Program-made: the position numbers and the translations under genes | Source of the DNA: Burkholderiales bacterium | GTDB lineage: Bacteria > Pseudomonadota > Gammaproteobacteria > Burkholderiales > Burkholderiaceae_C | Length of the DNA stretch: 64,000 bases | Direction: 5' to 3' | NCBI GenBank assembly: GCA_021414305.1 | Contig: JAIOOS010000010.1 | Location: 1-64,000, forward strand | The notes under the pieces: model-generated | The model's database searches: none | Seen by the model: only the letters and a program-made list of their open reading frames with translations | Told to the model about the DNA's origin: nothing | Shown: piece after piece, positions 1 to 8,619 of the stretch | Numbering within the stretch: position 1 is the stretch's first letter | Layout of the letters: each line of letters starts with the position of its first letter

Positions 1-1049
1 GCCAGCGAATACGCTTCTTCGCCGCTGGAGCAGGCGGTGACCCACACGCGGAGCGAGGTGTTGGATTCGCGCTCGGCCACCAGCGGTTTGATCACGCGCT
101 CGCGCAGCGCTTCCCAGGCGGGGGCGTCGCGGAAAAATCCGGTGACATGAATCACCAGGTCGTCCGCCAGGGCCGTAACTTCAGATGGTGTGGTCCGCAG
201 CAGCTTGACGTAGTCCGCCAGCTTCAGCAGCTGGTGCAGGCCCATCCGCCGCTGGATTCTGCGGAGGACGGTGGGTTTCTTGTACCCGCCGAACTCCTGT
301 CGCGACCGCGCCCGCAACACCGCAATGATTTCGGTGAACGCCTGCCGTTCCTTGCGGAACATCTCCTGGATCGACGGGTCGCCCTTGGCGTACGGGTGGT
401 TGACGTAACGAACCAGCACCTCGGACATGTCTTGCGGCCGAAGGATGAAATCCGCCAGGCCTGCGTCGATCAGGCTGCGCGGCATGCCGGGGAATTTCGC
501 CGACTCCGGCTCCTGCGCCACGCACATGCCGCCGACCGCCTTGATCGACTGCGCGCCGCCCGTCCCGTTGCTGCCCATGCCTGACATGATCACGCACACG
601 GCGCGTTCGCGCTGCTCTTCGGCCAGGGATTTGAAGAAGTCATCGACAGGCCGGCGATAGCCCGGCTTTTCGACCGGTTCGCCCAGATGCAGATGCCCGT
701 CCTTGATCGTCAGCGTGCGCCCGGGGCGGATGATGTAGACGTGATTCGGCTCCACCGCCATGCCGTCTTCAATCTGAATCACGGGCATGCTCGTGTGCTT
801 GGCGAGAATCTGCGCGACCATGCTCTCGCGCTCGGGCGGCAGGTGCTGGACGATGACGAACGCCATGCCCGAGTCGGGCGATTGCTTTTCAAAAAATTCG
901 ATGAATGCTTCAAGCCCGCCCGCCGAACCGCCGATGCCGATCACCGGGAACGATAATCGCGGCGGCTCTTCCAGCGACACCGGCTCAGCAAGCCGATCGT
1001 GCTCTTCGGTTTGAGAAGGTTGGCTGTCGGAATCTGAAGTCGTACGCAT
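1..1049 (-). CDS. CheB-CheR hybrid chemotaxis protein, 5' part (3' end outside window)
   Basis: This encodes a fusion of a CheB-type protein-glutamate methylesterase with a CheR-type SAM-dependent methyltransferase. Such hybrids adjust the methylation of chemoreceptors or related sensors in the cytoplasm. The reading frame is open from the ATG at 1049 to base 1, about 349 codons, and is cut by the window edge. The CheB domain spans roughly residues 35-215, with GGSAGG (Ser42) and QHLPP (His69). At the place of the third catalytic residue the protein has GMGSNGT, so Asn161 replaces the usual Asp. The CheR N-terminal helices follow, and the frame leaves the window in the SAM motif TACSSGEEAYS. 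There is no receiver domain in front, as is usual for CheB-CheR hybrids. PAS and histidine kinase domains often follow in this family but cannot be seen here. It is divergent from the response regulator at 1201. Confidence 0.88.
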   Translation of the reverse strand, partial: MRTTSDSDSQPSQTEEHDRLAEPVSLEEPPRLSFPVIGIGGSAGGLEAFIEFFEKQSPDSGMAFVIVQHLPPERESMVAQILAKHTSMPVIQIEDGMAVEPNHVYIIRPGRTLTIKDGHLHLGEPVEKPGYRRPVDDFFKSLAEEQRERAVCVIMSGMGSNGTGGAQSIKAVGGMCVAQEPESAKFPGMPRSLIDAGLADFILRPQDMSEVLVRYVNHPYAKGDPSIQEMFRKERQAFTEIIAVLRARSRQEFGGYKKPTVLRRIQRRMGLHQLLKLADYVKLLRTTPSEVTALADDLVIHVTGFFRDAPAWEALRERVIKPLVAERESNTSLRVWVTACSSGEEAYSL

Positions 1050-1200
1050 GTCGTCTTCATCTTAACGCAAGGCTGGTTTACGAAAGTGCAGCGACCCAGC
1101 ATAGCTCGCTGCAGTCTGCGTGGCGAGCGCAACGGTAACGGAATTACTGTTGTAGAGGCGAGTTTTTGTCCTACCATTGCGTTGGAAACGAGGTCCGCAG

Positions 1201-1611
1201 ATGTCTCACACTGATTTTTCAAAACCGACAATACTCCTCGTCGATGACGATGTTGCGTTGTGCACGGCAGTTTCCGAATTCCTGTCCCAAAACGGCTTTG
1301 CGACGGTCGTGGCTTACCAGGGCAGCAGTGGCCTGCAGAAGCTCGACGGTCAACCCGTTGCGGCGGCGATTATCGACCTGCACCTGCCGGATATGACGGG
1401 ACTTGAGTTGGCCGAACAACTGCGCGGCCGATTGGGCGAAGGGCTGCCGATTATCGTGCTCAGTGGCGACAGTTCCATGGACACCTTAAATTCCCTGGCC
1501 GCCGCCGGCGCGACTTACTATTTCAACAAACCGGTAAACCGGCATTGGCTGCTGCAGCAGTTGCAATCGCTGCTTCATCCCAACGCCGCCGCTGCGAAAT
1601 CTCAAGATTAA
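1201..1611 (+). CDS. Single-domain response regulator (CheY-like receiver)
   Basis: This is a stand-alone phosphoacceptor domain of 136 residues without an output domain, so it probably signals by protein contact. The receiver hallmarks are the acidic pocket DDD at residues 15-17, the phosphoacceptor Asp59 in IIDLHLPD, and Lys110 in NKP. I chose the ATG at 1201, which follows the purine-rich AACGAGG; an upstream in-frame start at 1177 would add eight residues unlike the family. The gene is divergent from the CheB-CheR hybrid, and the roughly 150 bases between them must carry both promoters. A functional link between the two, with the hybrid's missing kinase part acting on this regulator, is inference from position only. 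Confidence 0.85.
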   Translation: MSHTDFSKPTILLVDDDVALCTAVSEFLSQNGFATVVAYQGSSGLQKLDGQPVAAAIIDLHLPDMTGLELAEQLRGRLGEGLPIIVLSGDSSMDTLNSLAAAGATYYFNKPVNRHWLLQQLQSLLHPNAAAAKSQD

Positions 1612-1669
1612 GTGATTTAACTGACAATCGGCGTAGCGAATGTTAATTCCGGCCACGACCCGCGAGAGG

Positions 1670-2437
1670 TTAGCCCGCGGCGGTCTTCCCCATCTGTTCC
1701 AGCACGATGCCGGTGATGAAACTCGAATCCGCCTCGCTGGCGAGAAACACGTACGCCGGAGCGATTTCTTCGGGCTGAGCGGGTCGGCCGAACATCGTTT
1801 GGCTGCCGAACTTCGCTACTTTGGCGGCCGATGCGCCGCGATCGGCGGTGTTGAGCGGTGTCCAGACCGGGCCGGGCGCGACGGCGTTCACGCGGATACC
1901 CTTTTCCACCAGTTCCATCGCCAGCGTTTTTGTGAACGCATTGATCGCGCCCTTGGTGGCGGAATAGGCGAGCAGATTCTTCGCCCCTTCAAGCCCGGTT
2001 TCGGAACTCGTCACGATGATCGACGACCCCGGCTGCAGGTGCTTGATCGCGGCGCGGCACAGCCAGAAGTAAGCATAAATGTTGGTTTGGAACGTCCGAT
2101 CGAATTCCTGATCGGTGACTTTTTCCAGTGAAGGAATCCGATTCTGATAAGCGGCATTGCTGACGAGAATATCCAGCTTGCCGAATTCGCGAACGGTCTG
2201 GTCGATCGCTTTCTGGCAGAACGACGCGTCCGTCAGGTCGCCCGGCAGGAGCAGGCATTGCCGGCCACACGCTTCGACGAGGCGCTGCGTCTCCTTCGCG
2301 TCCGCAGCTTCTGCGGGGAGGAAGACGATGGCGACATCGGCGCCTTCGCGCGCGTAAAGATTGACGACGGCCCGGCCGATACCGCTGTCGCCGCCGGTGA
2401 CGAGCGCCACCTTGCCTTCGAAACGTCGTTCGGTCAT
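1670..2437 (-). CDS. SDR-family NAD(P)-dependent oxidoreductase
   Basis: This is a classical short-chain dehydrogenase of 255 residues, close to the family's usual length. The Rossmann signature GGDSGIGRA lies near residue 15, SNAAYQ near residue 93, and the catalytic Ser and YSATK motif near residues 145-162. The sequence resembles the YghA/general-stress-39 subgroup, which is known for NADP-linked reduction of aldehydes or ketones of uncertain physiological identity. The ATG at 2437 is preceded by AAGGAGAA, a strong ribosome binding site. The gene is visibly less GC-rich than everything downstream. The substrate cannot be named from sequence. Confidence 0.85.
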   Translation of the reverse strand: MTERRFEGKVALVTGGDSGIGRAVVNLYAREGADVAIVFLPAEAADAKETQRLVEACGRQCLLLPGDLTDASFCQKAIDQTVREFGKLDILVSNAAYQNRIPSLEKVTDQEFDRTFQTNIYAYFWLCRAAIKHLQPGSSIIVTSSETGLEGAKNLLAYSATKGAINAFTKTLAMELVEKGIRVNAVAPGPVWTPLNTADRGASAAKVAKFGSQTMFGRPAQPEEIAPAYVFLASEADSSFITGIVLEQMGKTAAG

Positions 2438-2607
2438 CTCGCGTTCTCCTTCAACGTTCTGTCAGGGCGGGGCCATCCGCACCGCATGGGCATGCTGCGT
2501 GTCGAGGTACTCGCGCACCGCCGTCTCGCCCTCCATGGTCACGGCCCATTTTGCGCCGCCGCCCTTGCGGGCGGAGAATGGCGCTCACCCCGGTTTGCCG
2601 CTGCACG

Positions 2608-3816
2608 ATGCCGCTTCCGCCTCACACCGCGTCCGAGCTCGATCGCATCCGCGCCCAGACGCTCGCCGGCCGCCTCGAATGGCAGGACTCGACCGTGCCG
2701 GCGGCGCGCATCCCGGTCGAGAACTACCTCAGCGATTCGATCCGTGACGCCGAGGTCGAGCGCCTGTTCCGGCGCCTGCCTTTGATCGCCGGCCACGCCA
2801 GCGAGCTCGCCGCCGGCCAGGTGCTCGCGCACGACGATTACGGCGTGCCGCTGCTCCTCACGCGCGACGCCGACGGCCGCTTTCGCGCCTTCCTCAACGT
2901 CTGCCGGCACCGCGGCATGCGCCTCGTCGCCGCCACGGCGAAGGCCGAGCCGCGCGCCAGCGTCGTCTGCCCGTACCACGGCTGGGCCTACAAGCTCGAC
3001 GGCGCCCTGCGCCATCGCCTGCACGCCGAGGCCTTCGACGATTGCAGCGCGGCCGACACCAACCTCGTCGCCCTGCCGGCGGAAGAACGGCACGGCCTGC
3101 TCTGGGTCGTGCCGACACCCGGCGCCGCGATCGACATCGCCGCCTGGCTGGGCGGCCTCGATGCGGAGATGCCGTTCTTCGGCGTCGACCAGCTGATCCA
3201 CTTTCGCACCGTGCGCGCCGAATACCCGGCGAACTGGAAGCTGATCGTCGACGCCTTCCTCGAGGCGTATCACATCCGCGTGCTGCACAAGGAGACGATC
3301 TATCCGTTCTTCGCCGACGGCCTGACGGCGGGCGATCGCTTCGGCCCGCACCTCCAGTCGCTGGTGGCGCGTCGTGCCGGCCAGGAGTGGGCGAAGAGCG
3401 CCGACAGCACGCCGCCCGGGGACATGGCGGGCCTGTGCGCGCTGGTCACGCCGAGCCAGGTGATCTTCCCGAACACGATCACGATCTTCCATCCCGACTA
3501 CCTGAGCCTGATCACGCTCTATCCGGTGGCCGCCGGCCGCCTCGGCTGGACGCACCGGATGCTGATCCCGGCCGACCGGGCCACGCCCGACTGGGCGCCG
3601 CACTGGGAGAAGACCTTCCGCCTGATCGAGGAAGGCGTGTTCCAGAAGGAAGACATCGCCTGCGCCATCGGCATCCAGCGGGGCTTCGCGAGCGGCGCCA
3701 ACAGCCACCTCACCGCCGGCCGCGCCGAGCAGGGGCTGGGCTGGTTCCATGCCGACGTGGCGGCGGCGCTCGCGCCCGCCCCAGCCGCCGCGACCGGCAA
3801 GCTCAGTCGGGCTTGA
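2608..3816 (+). CDS. Rieske [2Fe-2S] aromatic-ring-hydroxylating oxygenase, alpha subunit type
   Basis: This is a two-domain Rieske non-heme iron oxygenase. The Rieske cluster ligands are Cys99 and His101 in CRHRG and Cys121 and His124 in CPYHGW. The catalytic iron site is in the stretch EAYHIRVLHK with His222 and His227. The length of about 402 residues fits the alpha-subunit family. I used the ATG at 2608; ATGs at 2551 and 2578 are in frame but would add a sequence unlike the family, and none has a clear ribosome binding site. No ferredoxin, reductase or beta subunit is adjacent, so electron delivery must come from elsewhere, perhaps the ferredoxin at 15227. It converges on the Bug receptor gene and overlaps it by 14 bases. 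The substrate is unknown. Confidence 0.85.
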   Translation: MPLPPHTASELDRIRAQTLAGRLEWQDSTVPAARIPVENYLSDSIRDAEVERLFRRLPLIAGHASELAAGQVLAHDDYGVPLLLTRDADGRFRAFLNVCRHRGMRLVAATAKAEPRASVVCPYHGWAYKLDGALRHRLHAEAFDDCSAADTNLVALPAEERHGLLWVVPTPGAAIDIAAWLGGLDAEMPFFGVDQLIHFRTVRAEYPANWKLIVDAFLEAYHIRVLHKETIYPFFADGLTAGDRFGPHLQSLVARRAGQEWAKSADSTPPGDMAGLCALVTPSQVIFPNTITIFHPDYLSLITLYPVAAGRLGWTHRMLIPADRATPDWAPHWEKTFRLIEEGVFQKEDIACAIGIQRGFASGANSHLTAGRAEQGLGWFHADVAAALAPAPAAATGKLSRA

Positions 3817-4801
3817 CCTTCGCCCGGGCGATCACCGGCTTCCAGCGCTCGCGCTCCTGAGCGATGAAGGCGGCGAATTCGGCCGGCGTGCCGCCGACCG
3901 CGATCGCCGCGTCGCTGTTCAGCCGCTCCAGCGCCGCCGGCTCGCGCATCGCCTTCGCCGCCGCCGCGGCGAGCTTGTCGAGCGCCGGCTGGGCGAGGTT
4001 GGCCGGCGCCAGCAGGCCGTACCACTGCGTCATCTCGAAGCCCGGCCAGCCCTGCTCGGCCACCGTCGGCACGTCGGGAAGCTGGGCGATGCGCTGGGTC
4101 GTGCCGGTGGCGATGCAGCGGAGCTTGCCGGTCCTGATGAACTGCAGGATCGCCGGGGCGCCGACCGAGGCGGCCTGCAGCCGGCCCGCGAGCAGGTCGG
4201 TGAGCTGCGGCCCGGTGCCGCGGTAGGGCACGTGCAGCACGAAGATGTCGGTCGCCATCTTCAGGTACTCGAACGCCAGGTGGCCGGCGCTGCCGTTGCC
4301 GGCCGAGCCGTAGTTGAGCTGCCCCGGCTTCGCCTTCGCGAGAGCGACGAATTCCTTCAGGTTCTTCGCCGGCACGTCCGGATGGACGACGTAGAGGCTG
4401 GGCACCTTGGCGAGCAGCGAGACCGGCTTGAAGTCCCTGATCGGGTCGTACGGCAGCTTGTCGAAGATGAACGGGTTGACCGCGAGCGTGCCGATGTGGC
4501 CGAGCACGAGCGTGTGCTGGTCGGTCGCCGCGGCGACCTCGGCCATGGCCACGTTGCCGGCGCCGCCGGGCTTGTTCTCGACGTAGACGCTCTGGCCCAG
4601 CAGCTTCGTCAGCTCGACCGCGGTCGAGCGGGCGACGATCTCCGAGCTGCCGCCCGGGGCGAAGGGCACGACGAAGCGGATCGGCCGGCTCGGCCACGCG
4701 GCCTGGGCCCGCGCCAATGACGGCAGCGCGGCGGCAACGCCTGCGGCGACGGCGGCCCGCAGGGCGGCGCGCCTTCCGGCGCTCGTGTCTCGTTCATTCA
4801 T
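3803..4801 (-). CDS. Bug-family (TctC) tripartite tricarboxylate transporter substrate-binding protein
   Basis: This is a periplasmic solute receptor of 332 residues. The N-terminus carries a double-arginine, alanine-rich signal sequence ending near ARAQA (around residue 33). The mature part begins WPSRPIRFVVPFAPGG, typical of the Bug receptors that are greatly expanded in Burkholderiales. The motif PYRGTGP near residue 195 and the conserved Asp-Val-Pro-Thr element LPDVPTVAEQG are also present. No TctA/TctB membrane partners lie nearby, which is common for orphan Bug receptors. The neighbouring Rieske oxygenase suggests an aromatic or carboxylic acid ligand, but this is inference. Confidence 0.9.
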   Translation of the reverse strand: MNERDTSAGRRAALRAAVAAGVAAALPSLARAQAAWPSRPIRFVVPFAPGGSSEIVARSTAVELTKLLGQSVYVENKPGGAGNVAMAEVAAATDQHTLVLGHIGTLAVNPFIFDKLPYDPIRDFKPVSLLAKVPSLYVVHPDVPAKNLKEFVALAKAKPGQLNYGSAGNGSAGHLAFEYLKMATDIFVLHVPYRGTGPQLTDLLAGRLQAASVGAPAILQFIRTGKLRCIATGTTQRIAQLPDVPTVAEQGWPGFEMTQWYGLLAPANLAQPALDKLAAAAAKAMREPAALERLNSDAAIAVGGTPAEFAAFIAQERERWKPVIARAKVKPD

Positions 4802-4869
4802 GGCGCTTCCCGCAAGCCTGGCATCGACCCATCTTAGCCAGCGGCGAGCGCACGTTATTCTTCGCCCCC

Positions 4870-6735
4870 ATGTACATGCGGTTCTTCGGCCTGAAGCAGG
4901 AGCCGTTCTCCCTCGCGCCCGACCCGCGCTATCTCTACATGAGCAAGCGCCACCGGGAGGCGCTCGCCCACCTGCTCTATGGCGTGGGCGGCGGCGGCGG
5001 CTTCGTCCTGCTCTCGGGCGAGATCGGCGCCGGCAAGACCACGGTCTGCCGTTGCTTCCTGGAGCAGATCCCCAAGCGCTGCAACGTCGCCTACATCTTC
5101 AACCCCAAGCTCACCGTGCTCGAGCTGGTGAAGTCGGTGTGCGACGAGTTCCGCATTCCGGTCGCCGGCGAGCGCGGCCAGCCGCCGACGGTCAAGACCT
5201 ATGTCGACGCGCTCAACGAATTCCTGCTGAAGACGCACGCCGTCGGCCAGAACAACGTGCTCATCATCGACGAGGCGCAGATGCTCTCGGTCGACGTGCT
5301 CGAGCAGCTGCGCCTGCTCACCAACCTCGAGACCAACGAGAGGAAGCTCCTGCAGATCGTCCTCATCGGCCAGCCCGAGCTGCGCACCATGCTCGAGCGG
5401 CCCGATCTCGAGCAGCTCGCGCAGCGGGTGATCGCGCGCTTCCACCTGAAGGCGCTGTCGTCGAAGGAGACCGAGCACTACATCCGGCACCGCCTCTCGG
5501 TCGCCGGCATGACGCGCTCGATCCCGTTCGACCGCAAGGCGCTGCAGCGCATCCACGAGATCGCGCGCGGCGTGCCGCGGCGGATCAACCTGCTCTGCGA
5601 CCGGGCGATGCTCGGCGCCTACGCGCACGGCAAGACCAGCATCGATTCGGAGATCGTCGAGAAGTCGGCGCGCGAGGTGTTCGGCAAGTCGGAACCGAAT
5701 GGTCCCGACCGCTCGCGCTTCGGCTCGAGCGCGGGACTGGGCCTGTTCATCGCCACCGGCCTGGCCCTGACCGCGCTGCTCGCGTTCGCGATCTACGGCG
5801 CGTATCGCAAGTTCGTCACGCCGGCGCCCGTCGCCGCGTCGGCGCCGATGGCGGCGTCGGCGTCGGCGGCGTCGGCGGCGACGCCGGGCGGCGCTTCGGC
5901 CCCGGCGTCGGCGGCGGCGTCGCTGCCGGCGGCATCGGGCTCGGCGGCGGGCTGGGGCGCGACCCCAGCATCGGCCGCGGGCTCCGCGCCGGCCACGCTG
6001 GCCACGGTCGCTGCCAAAGGCACGGCGAGCGGCGCCGCCGCCTCCGCCCCGGCGTCTTCGCTGCCCGCGAGCGCGGCGGTCGTCGCCGCGCTGCCGCCCA
6101 CCGCCGCGGCGGCGGGCGCCGTTCTCGGCGCCGCCGAGATCAAGGCGCAGTGGAAGGCGCTGGGTCGCGACGAGAAGGCGGCCTGGCGCGAGCTCGCGGC
6201 GCTGTGGAAGGTGGACCCGGGCGATGGCGATCCCTGCGCCGCCGTCGCCCGCCAGCAGGTGCGCTGCTACAAGTTCGCGACCACGCTGGCGACGCTGAAG
6301 AGCCTCGACCGCCCCGGCTTCCTGAGCGTGCGCGACGAGGCCGGACGGTCGACCACCGTGCTCCTGCTCGGCCTGCGCGACGACACCGCCACGCTGCTCG
6401 CCCAGGGCCAGCCGCAGCGCGTCTCGCTCGCCGCCCTGACGAAGCTCTGGCAGGGCGAGTTCGGCACGCTCTGGCGCATGCCGCCGGGCTATACGACCGC
6501 GCTCGCCGAAGGCGCCACCGGGCCGCTGGTCGACCGGCTCGCGACCCAGCTTGCCGGGCTCGCCGGCGAGCCGGCGCCGCCGCCGCGCCAGACCATGGAC
6601 TCCGGCTTGCGCGCCAAGGTCGTGCGCTTCCAGACGGCCAACGGCCTGAGCGCGGTCGGCAAGGCCGGACCGACGACCTTCATGCAGCTCAACCGCGCGA
6701 CCGGTGTCGACGAGCCGCGGCTCGCCGCGCCCTGA
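4870..6735 (+). CDS. gspA: GspA/ExeA-like AAA ATPase with peptidoglycan-binding domain
   Basis: This is an inner-membrane ATPase which, with GspB, helps type II secretion components cross or remodel peptidoglycan. It starts MYMRFFGLKQEPFSLAPDP, typical for ExeA. Walker A is GEIGAGKTT (residues 50-58) and Walker B is VLIIDEAQ (about 131-138). One membrane helix lies at about 290-313. A long Ala/Ser/Pro-rich linker (about 318-415) precedes the periplasmic part, and a peptidoglycan-binding domain of the VxxFQxxxGL type sits near 578-612. I chose the ATG at 4870; the frame is open further upstream, but that part has no family similarity. The gene is 19 bases from gspB. The rest of the secretion machinery is not in this window. 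Confidence 0.9.
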   Translation: MYMRFFGLKQEPFSLAPDPRYLYMSKRHREALAHLLYGVGGGGGFVLLSGEIGAGKTTVCRCFLEQIPKRCNVAYIFNPKLTVLELVKSVCDEFRIPVAGERGQPPTVKTYVDALNEFLLKTHAVGQNNVLIIDEAQMLSVDVLEQLRLLTNLETNERKLLQIVLIGQPELRTMLERPDLEQLAQRVIARFHLKALSSKETEHYIRHRLSVAGMTRSIPFDRKALQRIHEIARGVPRRINLLCDRAMLGAYAHGKTSIDSEIVEKSAREVFGKSEPNGPDRSRFGSSAGLGLFIATGLALTALLAFAIYGAYRKFVTPAPVAASAPMAASASAASAATPGGASAPASAAASLPAASGSAAGWGATPASAAGSAPATLATVAAKGTASGAAASAPASSLPASAAVVAALPPTAAAAGAVLGAAEIKAQWKALGRDEKAAWRELAALWKVDPGDGDPCAAVARQQVRCYKFATTLATLKSLDRPGFLSVRDEAGRSTTVLLLGLRDDTATLLAQGQPQRVSLAALTKLWQGEFGTLWRMPPGYTTALAEGATGPLVDRLATQLAGLAGEPAPPPRQTMDSGLRAKVVRFQTANGLSAVGKAGPTTFMQLNRATGVDEPRLAAP

Positions 6736-6754
6736 AGGCAAGGAAGGCCCGGCC

Positions 6755-7450
6755 ATGTCGTACATCCTCGATGCCCTGCGCCGCGCCGACGCCGAACGCG
6801 AGCGCGGCGCCGTGCCCGGCCTGCACACCCAGCAGTTCGGCGTGCTGCCCGACGACGAGGAAGGCGCGCGCCGGCCGCGCCTGCTGATCGCCGCCGTCGT
6901 CGTGCTCGCGCTGGCGCTGGCCGCCGTGCTGGCATGGAGCTTCTTCGGCGGCTCCGAGCCGCCGCCGAAGCCGGTGGTGCAGGCGCAGGTGGCGCCGCCA
7001 CCCGCGCCGGTGGCCGTCGCGCCGCCGCCGGTCGCGCTGTCGCAGGCGCCGCTCGCCTCGGCACCGCTGGCCTTGCCCGCGAGCGCGGCCCGGCCCGCCC
7101 CGGTGTCGCGTCCGCCCACGCCGCGCCCGCCGGTGCGGCGCGAGCCCGCCGCAACGACGCCGGCGCCCGTCGGCGGCGCCCCGGGAACGACGCCCGCGGC
7201 GACAGCGGCGGTGCCGGGCGACAAGATCTACAGCTTCGCCGAGCTGCCCGATGCGATCCGTCGCGAGCTTCCCAGGCTCACCTACGGCGGCGGCAGCTAC
7301 AGCGGCGACAAGGCGAGCCGGCTCGCGTTCCTCAACGGCCAGGTGTTCCACGAGGGCGACACCGTCGCCCCGGGCCTGCTGCTGAGGCAGGTGAAGCAGA
7401 AGGGCGTGGTCCTCGCCTACAAGGGCTACCGCTTCGAGCTCGGCAGCTGA
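6755..7450 (+). CDS. gspB: GspB/ExeB-like general secretion pathway protein B
   Basis: This is the membrane-anchored partner of GspA, 231 residues. It begins MSYILDALRRADAERERG, the N-terminal signature of this family. A single transmembrane helix follows at about 42-66, then a Pro/Ala-rich periplasmic spacer. The C-terminal GspB domain (about 156-231) contains LTYGGGSYSGDKASR and ends KGYRFEL. The ATG at 6755 is preceded by AAGGAAGG. The gene is 19 bases behind gspA, so the two are surely co-transcribed. A strong hairpin directly after the stop codon probably ends the transcript. Confidence 0.9.
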   Translation: MSYILDALRRADAERERGAVPGLHTQQFGVLPDDEEGARRPRLLIAAVVVLALALAAVLAWSFFGGSEPPPKPVVQAQVAPPPAPVAVAPPPVALSQAPLASAPLALPASAARPAPVSRPPTPRPPVRREPAATTPAPVGGAPGTTPAATAAVPGDKIYSFAELPDAIRRELPRLTYGGGSYSGDKASRLAFLNGQVFHEGDTVAPGLLLRQVKQKGVVLAYKGYRFELGS

Positions 7451-7472
7451 GCGGGCGGCGCAGGCCGCCCGC
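7451..7472. terminator. Hairpin between convergent genes gspB and dctP
   Basis: A perfect 9-bp stem, GCGGGCGGC paired with GCCGCCCGC, encloses a four-base loop directly after the gspB stop and just before the dctP stop. No T-run follows on either side, so this is a GC-rich hairpin at a convergent junction rather than a classical intrinsic terminator. A bidirectional end of transcription is the likely role. Confidence 0.6.
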
Positions 7473-7477
7473 GGCCC

Positions 7478-8515
7478 TCACGCCTTGCTGTTCTTGGCGA
7501 TCAGGTCCTTGGCCGTCTGGAACAGCTTCTTGCCGTCGAAGCCGCGCTTGTTCATGTCGGCGACCCATTCGTCGTCGATCGCGCTCGAGACCTTGATGTA
7601 CTCCTGCGCCTCGGCGGCACTCAGCGTGTAGATCTGGTTGCCGTGGTCGACCGCGGCCTTGCGCCCGAGGGGGTCGTTGCCCTGCTGCGTCTTGCCGAGC
7701 CAAGCCGAGGTCGCCTGACCGGAGTTGGCGTCGATCACCTTCTTCAGGTCGGGCGCCAGGCCTTCGTACTTGGCCTTGTTCATCGCCATCACGAAGGTCG
7801 TGGTGTAGAGCGAGGTGTTGGCCGGGAACTCGGTGTGGAACTTGGTGAGCTCGTGCACCTTGACCGAGGGCACCACCTCCCACGGAATGACGCAGGCCTC
7901 GATCGTGCCCTTGGAGAGCGCGTCGGGAATCTGCGGCAGCGGCATGCCCACCGGCGTGGCGCCGAGCGCGGCCAGCAGCTTGGTGACCTGGCGCGTCGGG
8001 CCGCGCACCTTCATGCCCTTGAGATCGGCCGGCGCCTTCACCAGCTTCGTCGCCGAATGGAACATGCCCGGGCCGTGCACGTGCAGCGCCAGCACCTGGG
8101 TTTCCTTGAACTCGTCGGGCGCCTGGGTCTGGATGTATTCCCAATACGCCTTCGAAGCGGCCTCGGCGTTCGTCATGATGAACGGCAGCTCGAACACCTC
8201 GACCCGCGGAAAGCGGCCGGCGGTGTTGCCGGGCAGGGTCCAGACCACGTCGACCACGCCATCGCGCGCCTGGTCGTAGAGCTGCACCGGCGTGCCGCCG
8301 AGCTGCATCGCCGGGTAACCCTCGAACTTGATCCGGCCGCCCGAATCCTTCTCCACCTTCTCCATCCACGGCTTGTGCATCGACAGCCAGACGTTGGACT
8401 GCGGCGCCATGAAGGTGTGGAACTTGAGCGTGACCGACTGCTGGGCGAGGCCCGAGAGCGCGGGCACACCGAGGGCCGCGGCGGCGGCGCCCTGCAGAAG
8501 CGAACGGCGTTTCAT
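7478..8515 (-). CDS. dctP: TRAP transporter substrate-binding protein (DctP family)
   Basis: This is the periplasmic receptor of a tripartite ATP-independent periplasmic transporter, 345 residues. It begins with a double-arginine signal, RRSLLQG, and an alanine-rich core ending near GLAQQ (about residue 26), compatible with Tat export. Family features include the GTPVQLYDQARDGVVDVVW segment and GMKVRGPT, which contains the conserved arginine that holds the ligand's carboxylate in DctP proteins. The membrane subunits DctQ and DctM are not adjacent but lie 5 kb away on the same strand (13380-15175). It is the only DctP in the window and is therefore the likely partner. The ligand is probably an organic or amino acid. 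Confidence 0.88.
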   Translation of the reverse strand: MKRRSLLQGAAAAALGVPALSGLAQQSVTLKFHTFMAPQSNVWLSMHKPWMEKVEKDSGGRIKFEGYPAMQLGGTPVQLYDQARDGVVDVVWTLPGNTAGRFPRVEVFELPFIMTNAEAASKAYWEYIQTQAPDEFKETQVLALHVHGPGMFHSATKLVKAPADLKGMKVRGPTRQVTKLLAALGATPVGMPLPQIPDALSKGTIEACVIPWEVVPSVKVHELTKFHTEFPANTSLYTTTFVMAMNKAKYEGLAPDLKKVIDANSGQATSAWLGKTQQGNDPLGRKAAVDHGNQIYTLSAAEAQEYIKVSSAIDDEWVADMNKRGFDGKKLFQTAKDLIAKNSKA

Positions 8516-8619
8516 GGCTGGGAATCTCCGGGTGGCAAAAGCGATCCGCGAAGGTACCGGAAATCGGCCGCGCCGCGAACGCGTTTTTCCCTAACGCGCG
8601 GCGTCGATCCGCCGGTTGC

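Noticed and set aside
2462-2536. Small minus-strand frame of 24 codons before the SDR gene
   Set aside because: Too short and without family evidence to call as a gene; reported only as a possible remnant at the junction.
4855-7224. A 789-codon minus-strand frame opposite gspA-gspB
   Set aside because: Low-complexity Arg/Gly/Ala composition and complete overlap with two well-recognised plus-strand genes.
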